The position numbers and the translations under genes were made by a program. Shown piece by piece: positions 53,902 through 61,968 of a stretch of DNA of 64,000 bases (the first letter of the stretch is position 1; every line of letters starts with the position of its first letter). The notes under the pieces are model-generated. The model was not told where the DNA came from. It searched no databases and saw only the letters and a list, made by a program, of their open reading frames with translations. The DNA comes from Lentilactobacillus kisonensis DSM 19906 = JCM 15041 (GTDB lineage Bacteria; Bacillota; Bacilli; Lactobacillales; Lactobacillaceae): contig NZ_AZEB01000010.1 in the NCBI RefSeq assembly GCF_001434135.1, forward strand, positions 19,892-83,891, in the 5' to 3' direction.

Positions 53902-55668
53902 CTACTTTACCACCAGAACGGCCTGCTTACTATAAGCTAAATGCCAGCCTTTCGGCAATCCCTGAACGTGGGCAAATTTGCCAGAATGTTTTTTAAAGGT
54001 TACCAACTTTGTGCCCGCTTTAAGGCCTTTGGCTGAACTGATCACCAACTTGCCGTTTAACTTAGCGGAACCAGCTACCGCAACGTGATCGTTAGCTGCT
54101 AGGTTCAAGGTTGCCTTGCTTGCCTGAGAATAATTACCCTTAACATTAACGGTCGAAGAAGCTAGCTTGACCGTCCCGTCATTTAAGTTCAAACTACCAT
54201 TTCCAAATGCGGTAGCGTTTTGAGCAACTAAGGAACCACCCTTAACCGTTGTATCACCACGGTACGTATTCTTACCAAGCAATGCAAGTGAGCCACTGCC
54301 TTCCTTGGTCAAGCCGCCCTTACCAGAAATGTTATTCTTCCACGTGTCGTTAGCATTGAAACCACCCTTGGCTGCATCCATGTTAACGGTTGTGTTTGCG
54401 AGGAATTCACCAAACCCGTTGGCGGCCTTAAAGAGGTTTAAGCGTCCCCAACCTTCAGTGTCATCACCCATTGGATATCCAGATGGTAAACCAGTGGTGT
54501 CCAGTACCTCTCGGCGTTGAACATCTGAAAGGTATGGTAACCGGGTTTTAAGCAAAACTTCGGCGCCCTTTGGCACAACCATTGCTTTATGGGTATCCCC
54601 AATTGGTGAGAAGCCATAGGTCAATCGGTACGTATAATCAGCCAAGTTCTTTTGGTAATCACTAAAGGAATCCTGCACGCTGGGATCCTTTTGGCTTGGT
54701 AAATCAGCTTGAACATCCTTGTAAGCTTGGTCAGCGAGCTGTTTATTATTTGGATCGTTCAAAGTTGCCGCAGTCATTGCGGTTCCGATCACCCGGCCAC
54801 CCATCACAGCGAGCGGTGAATGCCGGCCAGCAAGGACCCGATCGTAGCCTACTTCTGATGACCGAGTGATTAATTGTTGATAACGTTGTGGAAATGCATA
54901 TGCTAACGTTTCACCAGTCTCAAAAGCAGCCGTAGTGTGACCACTTGGAAAATCGTAATCATTTTGTTTGGCGGCGGCCATGACATTTGTTAAATAAGGG
55001 TTAACCTTAACCTGGCTGCTTTGGCGATAAGGCCGGGTATATTGAATGTATGCTTTTGGTGTGCCAGTCCCTGACCAATCGGAAGCTTCCGCGGTATCCA
55101 CCAATTTAACCACTGATCCTAATTTAGAATTCTCATCAGCCCACTTCATAGAACTATATGGTGAATCGGCAGGTAGTGGCGCATCTGGAATCGAATTGAA
55201 ATCAGTTTGGGCACCCGCATCTTTGATAAATGCGTTGGCATAAGGTCCAAAACCACTAATCAGGTTATAACGGAGATCTCGTCGATCTGTTAAGTAAGAA
55301 CGATTGACCTCATCTTGAGAAGCCCCGTTTGAAATCTGAATCGATTTATCGAGGTTTTCCTGTAAAATAGCCGCGTCCTTTTTGGTTTGCGTTGTTGGAT
55401 CCCAGTAACTTAAAAACGTATTGTTAAATAACGCAATTGCCGGATTTGTTTCCGGTGTGGTATTCGTTTTGATGTTTTGCTGATACTGGTCAACAAAGTA
55501 ACCGTATGATGCTGCTTGTGGTGCTAAGGTCTTTGCAAGGCCCGAATCATCATTAGAACTACTGGCCTGCGTATTTGTCTCAGCGCCAAATAACGCTGCT
55601 CCTGATAAAGTGAAAACAAGGGCACTCTTAATAACCGTCTTTAGAATCGAATTCCGTTTAGCTGTCAT
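53902..55668 (-). CDS. Secreted PAP2-family phosphatase with autotransporter-type beta-strand repeat
   Basis: A 588-residue secreted protein. The signal peptide has the core TVIKSALVFTLSGAALFGAE. The acid phosphatase domain shows TRPYRQ (K/R..R..P-like), DFPSGHTTAAFETG (about 240) and VLAGRHSPLAVMGGRVIG (about 280), the three PAP2/class A phosphatase motifs. After about residue 450 comes GGLTKEGSGSLALLGKNTYR then GDTTVKGGSL, an autotransporter-associated beta-strand repeat. It probably removes phosphate from exported substrates while attached to the wall. GGGAGGTTTA precedes the ATG at 55668. Confidence 0.85.
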   Translation of the reverse strand: MTAKRNSILKTVIKSALVFTLSGAALFGAETNTQASSSNDDSGLAKTLAPQAASYGYFVDQYQQNIKTNTTPETNPAIALFNNTFLSYWDPTTQTKKDAAILQENLDKSIQISNGASQDEVNRSYLTDRRDLRYNLISGFGPYANAFIKDAGAQTDFNSIPDAPLPADSPYSSMKWADENSKLGSVVKLVDTAEASDWSGTGTPKAYIQYTRPYRQSSQVKVNPYLTNVMAAAKQNDYDFPSGHTTAAFETGETLAYAFPQRYQQLITRSSEVGYDRVLAGRHSPLAVMGGRVIGTAMTAATLNDPNNKQLADQAYKDVQADLPSQKDPSVQDSFSDYQKNLADYTYRLTYGFSPIGDTHKAMVVPKGAEVLLKTRLPYLSDVQRREVLDTTGLPSGYPMGDDTEGWGRLNLFKAANGFGEFLANTTVNMDAAKGGFNANDTWKNNISGKGGLTKEGSGSLALLGKNTYRGDTTVKGGSLVAQNATAFGNGSLNLNDGTVKLASSTVNVKGNYSQASKATLNLAANDHVAVAGSAKLNGKLVISSAKGLKAGTKLVTFKKHSGKFAHVQGLPKGWHLAYSKQAVLVVK

Positions 55669-55692
55669 GACTAAACCTCCCAAATATAATAA

Positions 55693-55794
55693 CTAAGAAA
55701 TGCTTATCAGAACGACAATAATGAATAGTACGGCAAACGCAAGCTCCCAACCCAACTTAGGGGTATGCTTAATCTCGTTAATCATCGTTGACAT
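55693..55794 (-). CDS. Possible single-segment membrane peptide (33 aa)
   Basis: MSTMINEIKHTPKLGWELAF followed by AVLFIIVVLISIS; an in-frame ATG at 55806 would add four residues. GGTGAAA stands before the start, a weak ribosome site. It ends 24 bases before the phosphatase start and might be coexpressed. No family recognised; it may be chance. Confidence 0.35.
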   Translation of the reverse strand: MSTMINEIKHTPKLGWELAFAVLFIIVVLISIS

Positions 55795-55943
55795 CAGTTT
55801 CACCATCTTTCAACTAGTCCCTGATAACCATTCATGAATCATCTTAAGGATAGCGGATGGGTGTAAATTATTAGTATGAGGGTTGTAAAAAGTAGGTAAA
55901 TTTTGGGAAACAGAAATCGGAAACTTTATCTAGTTTGCAGTTT

Positions 55944-56550
55944 TTAAAGCTTTTTGGGCCGAAAAAAGATCGCCATAATTAAACTGATAGATAATAGGAT
56001 GCACAATATCAGTCGGCCAGTCACCATCCCCAACGCTTCAAAGGGGTTAGCATTGATAAAAGAATCAGTCCAAGCAGGCCATATCAAGTTAAGCGTAAAA
56101 TTTATAATAAGAAATCCAAAGAAACCGCTAAACATTGTAAAAAGGGTGAACCGGTGTCTGAGATTGGCCCAATTGTCATAGCCCAAAAACAGTATCAATT
56201 CATTAATAAGTAGTAGGAAACTCGTTATCGGCGAATGGAAGCCAGGTAGGTCATACATATGCAGGTAACTAATCGCTAGTAAGCCAATATTTAAGCTATA
56301 TGTAATCATGAAAATAAATGGGGGGCCAACTATTTCCTTGTTCCCGTCCTCTACGATTCCCTCGAATCAAGTCATCAGCAGATACCCCAAACAAATCACT
56401 AAGGCTAATCAGCATATTAACATCCGGATAACTACGCCCATTTTCCCAACCTGAAATTGTTTTTCTTGAAACATGCATCTTTTCAGCAACTTCTCGCTGA
56501 GTCATTCCCTTTGCTTTTCGACATTGCTTTAATTGGTCAGAAATTTTCAT
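55944..56550 (-). pseudogene. XRE regulator with membrane domain, split by a frameshift
   Basis: The first frame (56550, GAGGAAG upstream) gives an XRE helix-turn-helix (MTQREVAEKMHVSRKTISGW) but ends after DDLIRGNRRGREQ. The next frame reads VEDGNKEIVGPPFIFMITYS and then three or four membrane segments to 55944. Removing one base from the three-G run (56359-56361) joins them as DDLIRGIVEDGNKE and gives 201 residues, close to the intact protein at 2657 (204). The membrane part has no ribosome site of its own, so a disrupted single gene is more likely than two genes; coupled translation from the overlapping ATG remains possible. Confidence 0.7.
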
Positions 56551-56714
56551 TCAACTTCCTCGCTTTCTTTGACAACCATCACGATAGTTCTTAATGTATC
56601 TATTTTATTAGGAACACAAATGGTTAACAAGCATGTCTGTGATTCTAAGCTTGCGTTTTCCCTGTTATGGACTAATTATAAAAATATCAATGAGTTTAAG
56701 CGAGGTGATGTGTC

Positions 56715-57074
56715 ATGACCGAACCATCAAAGGATAACTTAACAAAATCTGAGCTGATCGTTTTAATAATTGAATATACGCTAGTGTTATTAAGCACCTT
56801 AATTCCTGTTATTAGTCGCACCTGGACAACCATTATTTACTGGTTAGTTTTCATTAGTGTGTTGATTTTTACCATTCAACATCATCAGCATACCAAATTT
56901 AAACTAAAGGCTGCTACCTTCCCACTAATCGCTTATCCCTGTATTCAAATGCCTGGCTTGCTGGCTTATGACAACAGTCTCAATGCCGTTTTCGTTAATT
57001 TGTTTCTTCTTTTAATCATGTGTTGGGTTGGTTTCTCGATTTATCTATACTTAAAAACCAAACGGGCTAACTAG
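56715..57074 (+). CDS. Small membrane protein, unknown (119 aa)
   Basis: Four hydrophobic segments (about 13-30, 35-53, 65-80, 88-110) and a basic end LKTKRAN. GAGGTGATG precedes the ATG. It is divergent from the XRE/membrane gene and about 250 bases before the bacteriocin-like locus. No family recognised. It could be a partner of the regulator, or an immunity-type protein; neither is shown. Confidence 0.6.
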   Translation: MTEPSKDNLTKSELIVLIIEYTLVLLSTLIPVISRTWTTIIYWLVFISVLIFTIQHHQHTKFKLKAATFPLIAYPCIQMPGLLAYDNSLNAVFVNLFLLLIMCWVGFSIYLYLKTKRAN

Positions 57075-57128
57075 CTCAATTAGACATTATATTTTAACTT
57101 TAACCATCAACCAAAATAGAGAAGACAA

Positions 57129-57269
57129 ATGAATTCAAAAGGTGGCATCATTCAGATAAATAAGTTAACAGGACTTTCTCCGGAACAAATACAACCCAAT
57201 TCTGGAGGTATGAGCAAGATTCAATGATATCGATCGGGTAAATGGCTTTTTAGATGGCCTACTTCTTAA
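57129..57269 (+). pseudogene. Possible interrupted double-glycine leader peptide gene
   Basis: The frame reads IIQINKLTGLSPEQIQPNSGG then MSKIQ and a TGA (57225-57227). The same frame continues YRSGKWLFRWPTS to a TAA at 57269. LSPEQIQPNSGG resembles the LSxxELxxIxGG bacteriocin/pheromone leader, and the basic aromatic tail resembles induction peptides, but a stop separates them. GAGAAG is a weak ribosome site. Either a decayed peptide gene or chance. Confidence 0.35.
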
Positions 57270-57327
57270 GTAACCAATTTCTTTTACATTTTGCGATTTC
57301 TACTTATTTTCACGAAAGGATCTGTTA

Positions 57328-57489
57328 TTGCATGCAATCAATCAGTTTAAAAATATTACCGTTGAAGAGACCGAAAAGATCGTTGGTGGCGGTCATTGCT
57401 ACACAGCAAGTTGCATTAGGCAAAGGGATAGCTTTCTACCTAACGTAGCCCACGGAGTAGTATGTCAAGCAATTGGGGTGTGCTCATGA
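57328..57489 (+). CDS. Class II bacteriocin-like precursor with double-glycine leader
   Basis: A 53-residue peptide starting at TTG with AAAGGA 7 bases upstream. The leader reads INQFKNITVEETEKIVGG (residues 4-21); positions -12 (I), -11 (T), -8 (E), -4 (I), -2 and -1 (GG) fit the double-glycine consensus. Cleavage after G21 would release a 32-residue peptide, GHCYTASCIRQRDSF then LPNVAHGVVCQAIGVCS, with four cysteines (mature 3, 8, 25, 31) that could form two disulfides. It is not a pediocin-type (no YGNGV). The stop overlaps the start of a two-segment membrane protein by 4 bases, the classic immunity position. No ABC exporter is adjacent; export would need one elsewhere. No known bacteriocin recognised. 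Confidence 0.68.
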   Translation: MHAINQFKNITVEETEKIVGGGHCYTASCIRQRDSFLPNVAHGVVCQAIGVCS

Positions 57490-57641
57490 AGACTAATCTT
57501 TATAAGAAAACATCTTTATATGTATTTATCCTCTTTTTAGCATTTTTAGTCATTGCACTTGTATTTAAAAGGTCTTGGTGGATTACACTACCTATACTCA
57601 TAGTGCTGTTAGTACAAGGGTTTCGGCTGTTTAGAAGTTGA
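57486..57641 (+). CDS. Putative bacteriocin immunity protein (51 aa, two membrane segments)
   Basis: Starts at an ATG overlapping the bacteriocin-like stop (ATGA), so translation is coupled. The product has a basic start MKTNLYKKTS, a segment LYVFILFLAFLVIALVF, the turn KRSWW, a second segment ITLPILIVLLVQGF and the end RLFRS. Small two-segment proteins in this place commonly protect the producer. Family unassigned. Confidence 0.6.
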   Translation: MKTNLYKKTSLYVFILFLAFLVIALVFKRSWWITLPILIVLLVQGFRLFRS

Positions 57642-57747
57642 TTGATGAGGCAGCTTCTTCTCGAGACTATCTCTTTTATGTACTAATGATCCGTTTTCTA
57701 ATTGAATATCATAAATCTAACAAAACAAAATTATTTTGGAATCTAAA

Positions 57748-57801
57748 AACACCTACAGAATTAAAAGTCTGATTATTCTCAACTTTTAAATGTTGTAGGT
57801 G
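57748..57801 (-). terminator. Terminator of the rhamnoside operon
   Basis: CACCTACA..TTAAAAG pairs with CTTTTAA..TGTAGGTG, with a T-run on the minus strand, just past the MFS stop at 57829. It would also be met by transcripts from the bacteriocin-like locus, but without a T-run on that strand. Confidence 0.75.
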
Positions 57802-57828
57802 CTCCCATATCTATTCAGTTTTTATTTT

Positions 57829-59154
57829 CTAATTACTTGGTGTCGTTGCATCTCCAGCAGCCTTAGCAGCAGCTTCCTTACTTGCTTCATCACCGTTAAT
57901 CATATTGTATTTCTTTTCGTAATGGATCATTGCGAATCCAGCTAATCCAAAGACAATCACGATCCCAACAAAGCCCCACATAGTTGCTTTGATGGTTGTT
58001 GGTAAAACAAGTAATGGCGTAAACATTGCTAAAATTCCGCAAAGAAAACGGGAAACCCCATTGATAAACCCTTGAATAGTTGCCCGAATTTCATCTGGAA
58101 ACGACTCTTGGGTCCAAACTTTGTAAATAGCTTCACCAGAAAGCATACTACCAACGCCCCAAACTAGCATGAAGGCTACGATTAAAGCAATTGAGGTTGC
58201 CCCAAAGACTGCCAATCCGCCCATTGCAATGAGGGCGAAGATCACGCCAAGTGTGAACCAAGTATTCCGTTTGGCAGAACCAGCAATCGTAACATAGAAT
58301 CCTAATATAAACAGAGCAGCAATGTGTAAACCTAACCCAATTCCAGTTGATAACGTTTGAGAAGCCCCGGCCTTAACAAACATGAAAGTCGTAAACTGGC
58401 CGAACGTATTAGCCACAAAGTTCCAAAAGATATAGTAAATCGCAATTGCGGCAAACAATCGAATATAAATCTTACTACGTGAGCTCCTGAAGAGTACTTG
58501 GATAACGGAAGCCTTCTTAGTTGGATTTTCATCCAACTCGGCTTCCTTTGCAGCTAATCGTTCAGCAGCTTCCTTGTGCAAAACTCGAATTCCCTTGGTA
58601 AATGTTCGCCAAACCCAGAGAACTAGTGCTACTAGAGCAAAGAATCCAAAAACAATCCGGCCACCAGTCACACTCATTGTTGAAACCACAAATGCTGCTC
58701 CGGTTGAAACGAATTGACCAACTTGCCAAAAGATCTGCGTTGAGGCAACCATCTGAGAAGCCAGTTTTTGGTTCGGTGCATCCCGGGAAATAACCGTCAG
58801 CGATACTGGCAAATCAGTTCCTGAGGCCACACCACAGATAACTACGCCGGCTAGGAGCATTAAATACCCATTTGAGAAAACACAAATTCCTGCACCAATG
58901 GCGTACAAAAAGTTAACCCAGTCAAAAATGGTAACAATCCCGACTTTATCAGCAAACCGACTACCGAAGATCGACCCAAACGCAATTGCAAACGTCAGCG
59001 CACCAGATATTACCCCAACCTGGCCGTTAGTGAGGTTTAACCCCATCTGCCACACGGTAATTGTACTTGCTAACCCAACAATAATTCCAGAACCAAGCAT
59101 TGAGCCTAACCCCGCTGAAACACTCAAATTCCAATATTTACCTAGATTTTTCAT
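57829..59154 (-). CDS. MFS transporter, sugar-type
   Basis: A 441-residue, 12-segment MFS protein. GSIFGSRFADKVGIVTIFDW (about 64-83) is motif A; WGVGSMLSGEAIYKVWTQES with FPDEIRATIQGFINGVSR (about 330-367) resembles the PET(K/R)G-like stretch of sugar porters. Last gene of the operon with a GPH symporter and an alpha-L-rhamnosidase, so it may move rhamnose or the released aglycone product; the substrate is inferred. AAGGAGATTGG precedes the ATG at 59154. Confidence 0.8.
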   Translation of the reverse strand: MKNLGKYWNLSVSAGLGSMLGSGIIVGLASTITVWQMGLNLTNGQVGVISGALTFAIAFGSIFGSRFADKVGIVTIFDWVNFLYAIGAGICVFSNGYLMLLAGVVICGVASGTDLPVSLTVISRDAPNQKLASQMVASTQIFWQVGQFVSTGAAFVVSTMSVTGGRIVFGFFALVALVLWVWRTFTKGIRVLHKEAAERLAAKEAELDENPTKKASVIQVLFRSSRSKIYIRLFAAIAIYYIFWNFVANTFGQFTTFMFVKAGASQTLSTGIGLGLHIAALFILGFYVTIAGSAKRNTWFTLGVIFALIAMGGLAVFGATSIALIVAFMLVWGVGSMLSGEAIYKVWTQESFPDEIRATIQGFINGVSRFLCGILAMFTPLLVLPTTIKATMWGFVGIVIVFGLAGFAMIHYEKKYNMINGDEASKEAAAKAAGDATTPSN

Positions 59155-59217
59155 AATTCCAATCTCCTTATTGTCCATCTACGGACAAACTAAAATAGAT
59201 TAATAAATGAAGAAACA

Positions 59218-61941
59218 CTAATTGGTTCTATACGAAACATGATAGTTACCGGATCCCAAAATAAGTTGGTCATTATCCGTATGCATCCCCTCCAAATCAA
59301 CACCACCACTATCCTTAACACTGCCTAATTGGGCACCAGCGGGTAAAACAATGGTTGCTTTTGAATTCATTGGAACCGTTATATCCAATAGTTGTTGCCC
59401 ACCATTAACGTCTAAGGCGGCTTTAATAATCCCTCTGGCAGATGGTGTTTGAACGTTTACCTGACGCAGTTTCCCTGGTCGGATTTTAACCTTAAAGGCT
59501 TCAAAGCCCGGCTTGGTTGGATTGATTCCCATAATTCCCTGAACGATGGTTAGCCCAGGTGTTGCCCCCCATGGGTGGGATAACGTCATATTGGGCTTAT
59601 AATGATTACTCCAAGCTTCCGGCGCAATTGTGGCTTTCAACGTGTTCAGAATTGCAGCAAACGTCTTTTGATCTTTCCGGTCATCTGGGTTAGTTAGCAG
59701 TTCAACGGCATCGTCCGCATGCCCACTATCAATTAGTCCCTTAAGCATAAAGTAAATGAAGTAGATACTCCCCACGAACTTACCATCGTTAGCAACGAAC
59801 CGACTTATCTTATCAGCCATCTGTTGGCTGTCGTAGATGCCATAACAAAGTGCATAAGCAGTTGAATGATGAGCTGTATGCTGGTTAACTGATAAATCCG
59901 CATTTAGGGAGTCATAAAACCGACCAGTTGTTGAATCATACAAGTGAGAAATGAGGGCTTTTTTAATCCGGTCCGCCCGGCCGCGGTAATGCTTTGCATC
60001 AGCCTGATGTCCAGTAGTCTTAGCAATTTTACTCATTGTTAAGTAAGCCCCGTAAAAAATGGCATTGAACGGTGTATTGTATTTGCCTTCCACAAAACCA
60101 TCACGCTCTGGAATCGGCCAATCAATCAGGCCATCATTAGTAACCAGGCCAACTCGTTCATCAAAATTATCGACGCCTTTTGTATTGCGTAACGACCCCA
60201 TGAAGTCTTGCGAAGCGCCATCGAAACTTTGTTCATTTTTACCTCGGTTAAGTTTGTAAGTAAGGTCCTTATAACGTTGATTCAGAAAAGCATCATTGCC
60301 GGTATACAGATAATCCTGCCAAGCCATTTCAATGCTATATAACTTATAATCCTCAGGCCAAGTCGGATTATCAATGAGATAATCCATACTATGGCGGTTG
60401 AGAGAATACTGGGATGAAACGACAAAGCTAGTGTTCCCGTTCACTAACAGGTCGCCTTCATAGGGGCGGCGTTCACGAGCTTGAGAATCGACATAAACGT
60501 CTTGATTGGTTGCCTTGATCGTATACTTAGACAGCTCATACTCGCGATTCAATAAGCCATTATCACTTTTAAAGTTAGCTTCTTGAGATTCAAATGGCTG
60601 CTCGATTGCCCAGCCAAAGAGGTCATTTTGCTGAAGTTGACCTTGAAAGCCAACTAACTCAATGTACCGAAAGTTCTTAACTTGTAGAGTTGTGAACTTA
60701 TTTTGACCTTTTACAAACGTCCAATTTTCAACGTAATCCGGACCGGCTGCCAAATGATGACGAACATGCCCATCGTCTTGGAGTTGCTCACCCATTAGAA
60801 CAGTGGTCCGCTGATTAATAGGACTTTCAATATTGACTTTCAGGCTACCAATAATTTCTTTACCTAAGTCGACCAAGTAATTCTGGTCACCCAGCTTAAT
60901 GACCTTTTTACTGGGTTCATTAGTTTCAAATCGACGTGTATTTTCGCTTCGATAAGGAATCAATAACTCGTGGTCGTTGACCATTTCTTGTGGATTAATC
61001 CATGCTGTACCCCAAGAATCGTCGTTATAGGCGATTTCAGACCAGCCTTGTGGGTAATAACGCATATCAACATTTTCCGAAACCATCCCAAAATACAGAC
61101 TGCGGATCTTCACACCATAGTCACCAAATGCTGTGCTGCCATCAAGTACTTTCCAATCCTGATTGGTAACGATCACTTGCTTTTTAGACCCATCATTTAA
61201 ATAAACTTCCAGCTTACACCAAAATGCCTTCCGATCAGACTTAGCGGTGGCAAGTGCCGCAATGACATTTTCACCGTTAATTAAGTGTTCCGTCACGTCG
61301 TACTTACTATAGTAAATCCCAACCTTATCAGAACCCTGATAATGAACCTGGCGATGGGGAGAACCGACACCGACGTTTGTTCCGTTAACTAGTAGATCAA
61401 ATCCTTGAATAAATAATGGTTCATTTCCCCTTGAGAAGGCTGTAATAACGGCTGTATCAATATTAATTAGGTTTAGGTCAAATCTGGGGCTGCGAATAAA
61501 CACAACGTTACCTAATTTAGGAAGTTCATTATTAACCTTTTCAGTTTTATGAGCCCAGATTCCCAAGTGCGATGCAGTGCTTACCTGATCGGTACAAATG
61601 AACTTTTCTGGCTGTGAGAAATCGCTCGTATTACCAAAGTTATCTTTAATTCTAACTTGCCAGTAATAAAGCTCGCCTGATTCTAACTGTTGATTCAAAG
61701 TTGGAATTTCAACGCCCGTATTTCGATCTGAACTTACCCAACCACTGTCAAACACATATTCTTGATTAGCCAATTGGTGAAGGCGGTTGGCAATCACCAA
61801 TTGATATGCAGTTTGTTGACTGTTAGCGATATTGCTATGGTCCCACCAACTAAAGCGGGGTGTTTGGCCGACGTTATAAGCAAATTTCAATAAGTTTACA
61901 TTTAAATGCGTTGGTATTAATAAATTTTGATTGTTAATCAT
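59218..61941 (-). CDS. Alpha-L-rhamnosidase, GH78
   Basis: A 907-residue cytosolic glycosidase (no signal peptide). Order: an N-terminal beta-sandwich (RFSWWDHSN, QTAYQLVIAN, YWQVRIKDNFG), a rhamnose-binding-like domain (about 140-330), then the (alpha/alpha)6 barrel beginning near 470. DSQARERRPYEGDLLVNG (about 484) contains the conserved D..E-R..E-G-D, with Asp/Glu as catalytic acid candidates, and WSNHYKPNMTLSHPWGATPG carries the late His. It removes terminal rhamnose from plant glycosides or short rhamnosides. GAGGATAAG precedes the ATG; 27 bases after the GPH symporter. Confidence 0.88.
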   Translation of the reverse strand: MINNQNLLIPTHLNVNLLKFAYNVGQTPRFSWWDHSNIANSQQTAYQLVIANRLHQLANQEYVFDSGWVSSDRNTGVEIPTLNQQLESGELYYWQVRIKDNFGNTSDFSQPEKFICTDQVSTASHLGIWAHKTEKVNNELPKLGNVVFIRSPRFDLNLINIDTAVITAFSRGNEPLFIQGFDLLVNGTNVGVGSPHRQVHYQGSDKVGIYYSKYDVTEHLINGENVIAALATAKSDRKAFWCKLEVYLNDGSKKQVIVTNQDWKVLDGSTAFGDYGVKIRSLYFGMVSENVDMRYYPQGWSEIAYNDDSWGTAWINPQEMVNDHELLIPYRSENTRRFETNEPSKKVIKLGDQNYLVDLGKEIIGSLKVNIESPINQRTTVLMGEQLQDDGHVRHHLAAGPDYVENWTFVKGQNKFTTLQVKNFRYIELVGFQGQLQQNDLFGWAIEQPFESQEANFKSDNGLLNREYELSKYTIKATNQDVYVDSQARERRPYEGDLLVNGNTSFVVSSQYSLNRHSMDYLIDNPTWPEDYKLYSIEMAWQDYLYTGNDAFLNQRYKDLTYKLNRGKNEQSFDGASQDFMGSLRNTKGVDNFDERVGLVTNDGLIDWPIPERDGFVEGKYNTPFNAIFYGAYLTMSKIAKTTGHQADAKHYRGRADRIKKALISHLYDSTTGRFYDSLNADLSVNQHTAHHSTAYALCYGIYDSQQMADKISRFVANDGKFVGSIYFIYFMLKGLIDSGHADDAVELLTNPDDRKDQKTFAAILNTLKATIAPEAWSNHYKPNMTLSHPWGATPGLTIVQGIMGINPTKPGFEAFKVKIRPGKLRQVNVQTPSARGIIKAALDVNGGQQLLDITVPMNSKATIVLPAGAQLGSVKDSGGVDLEGMHTDNDQLILGSGNYHVSYRTN

Positions 61942-61968
61942 TAATCTTATCCTCTGTCTTAATAATAT

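Noticed and set aside
57254..57448. 64-residue plus-strand frame containing MQSISLKILPLKRPKRS
   Set aside because: It overlaps the bacteriocin-like gene in another frame, has no membrane or family signal, and the competing frame has the better ribosome site, a double-glycine leader and a coupled downstream gene.
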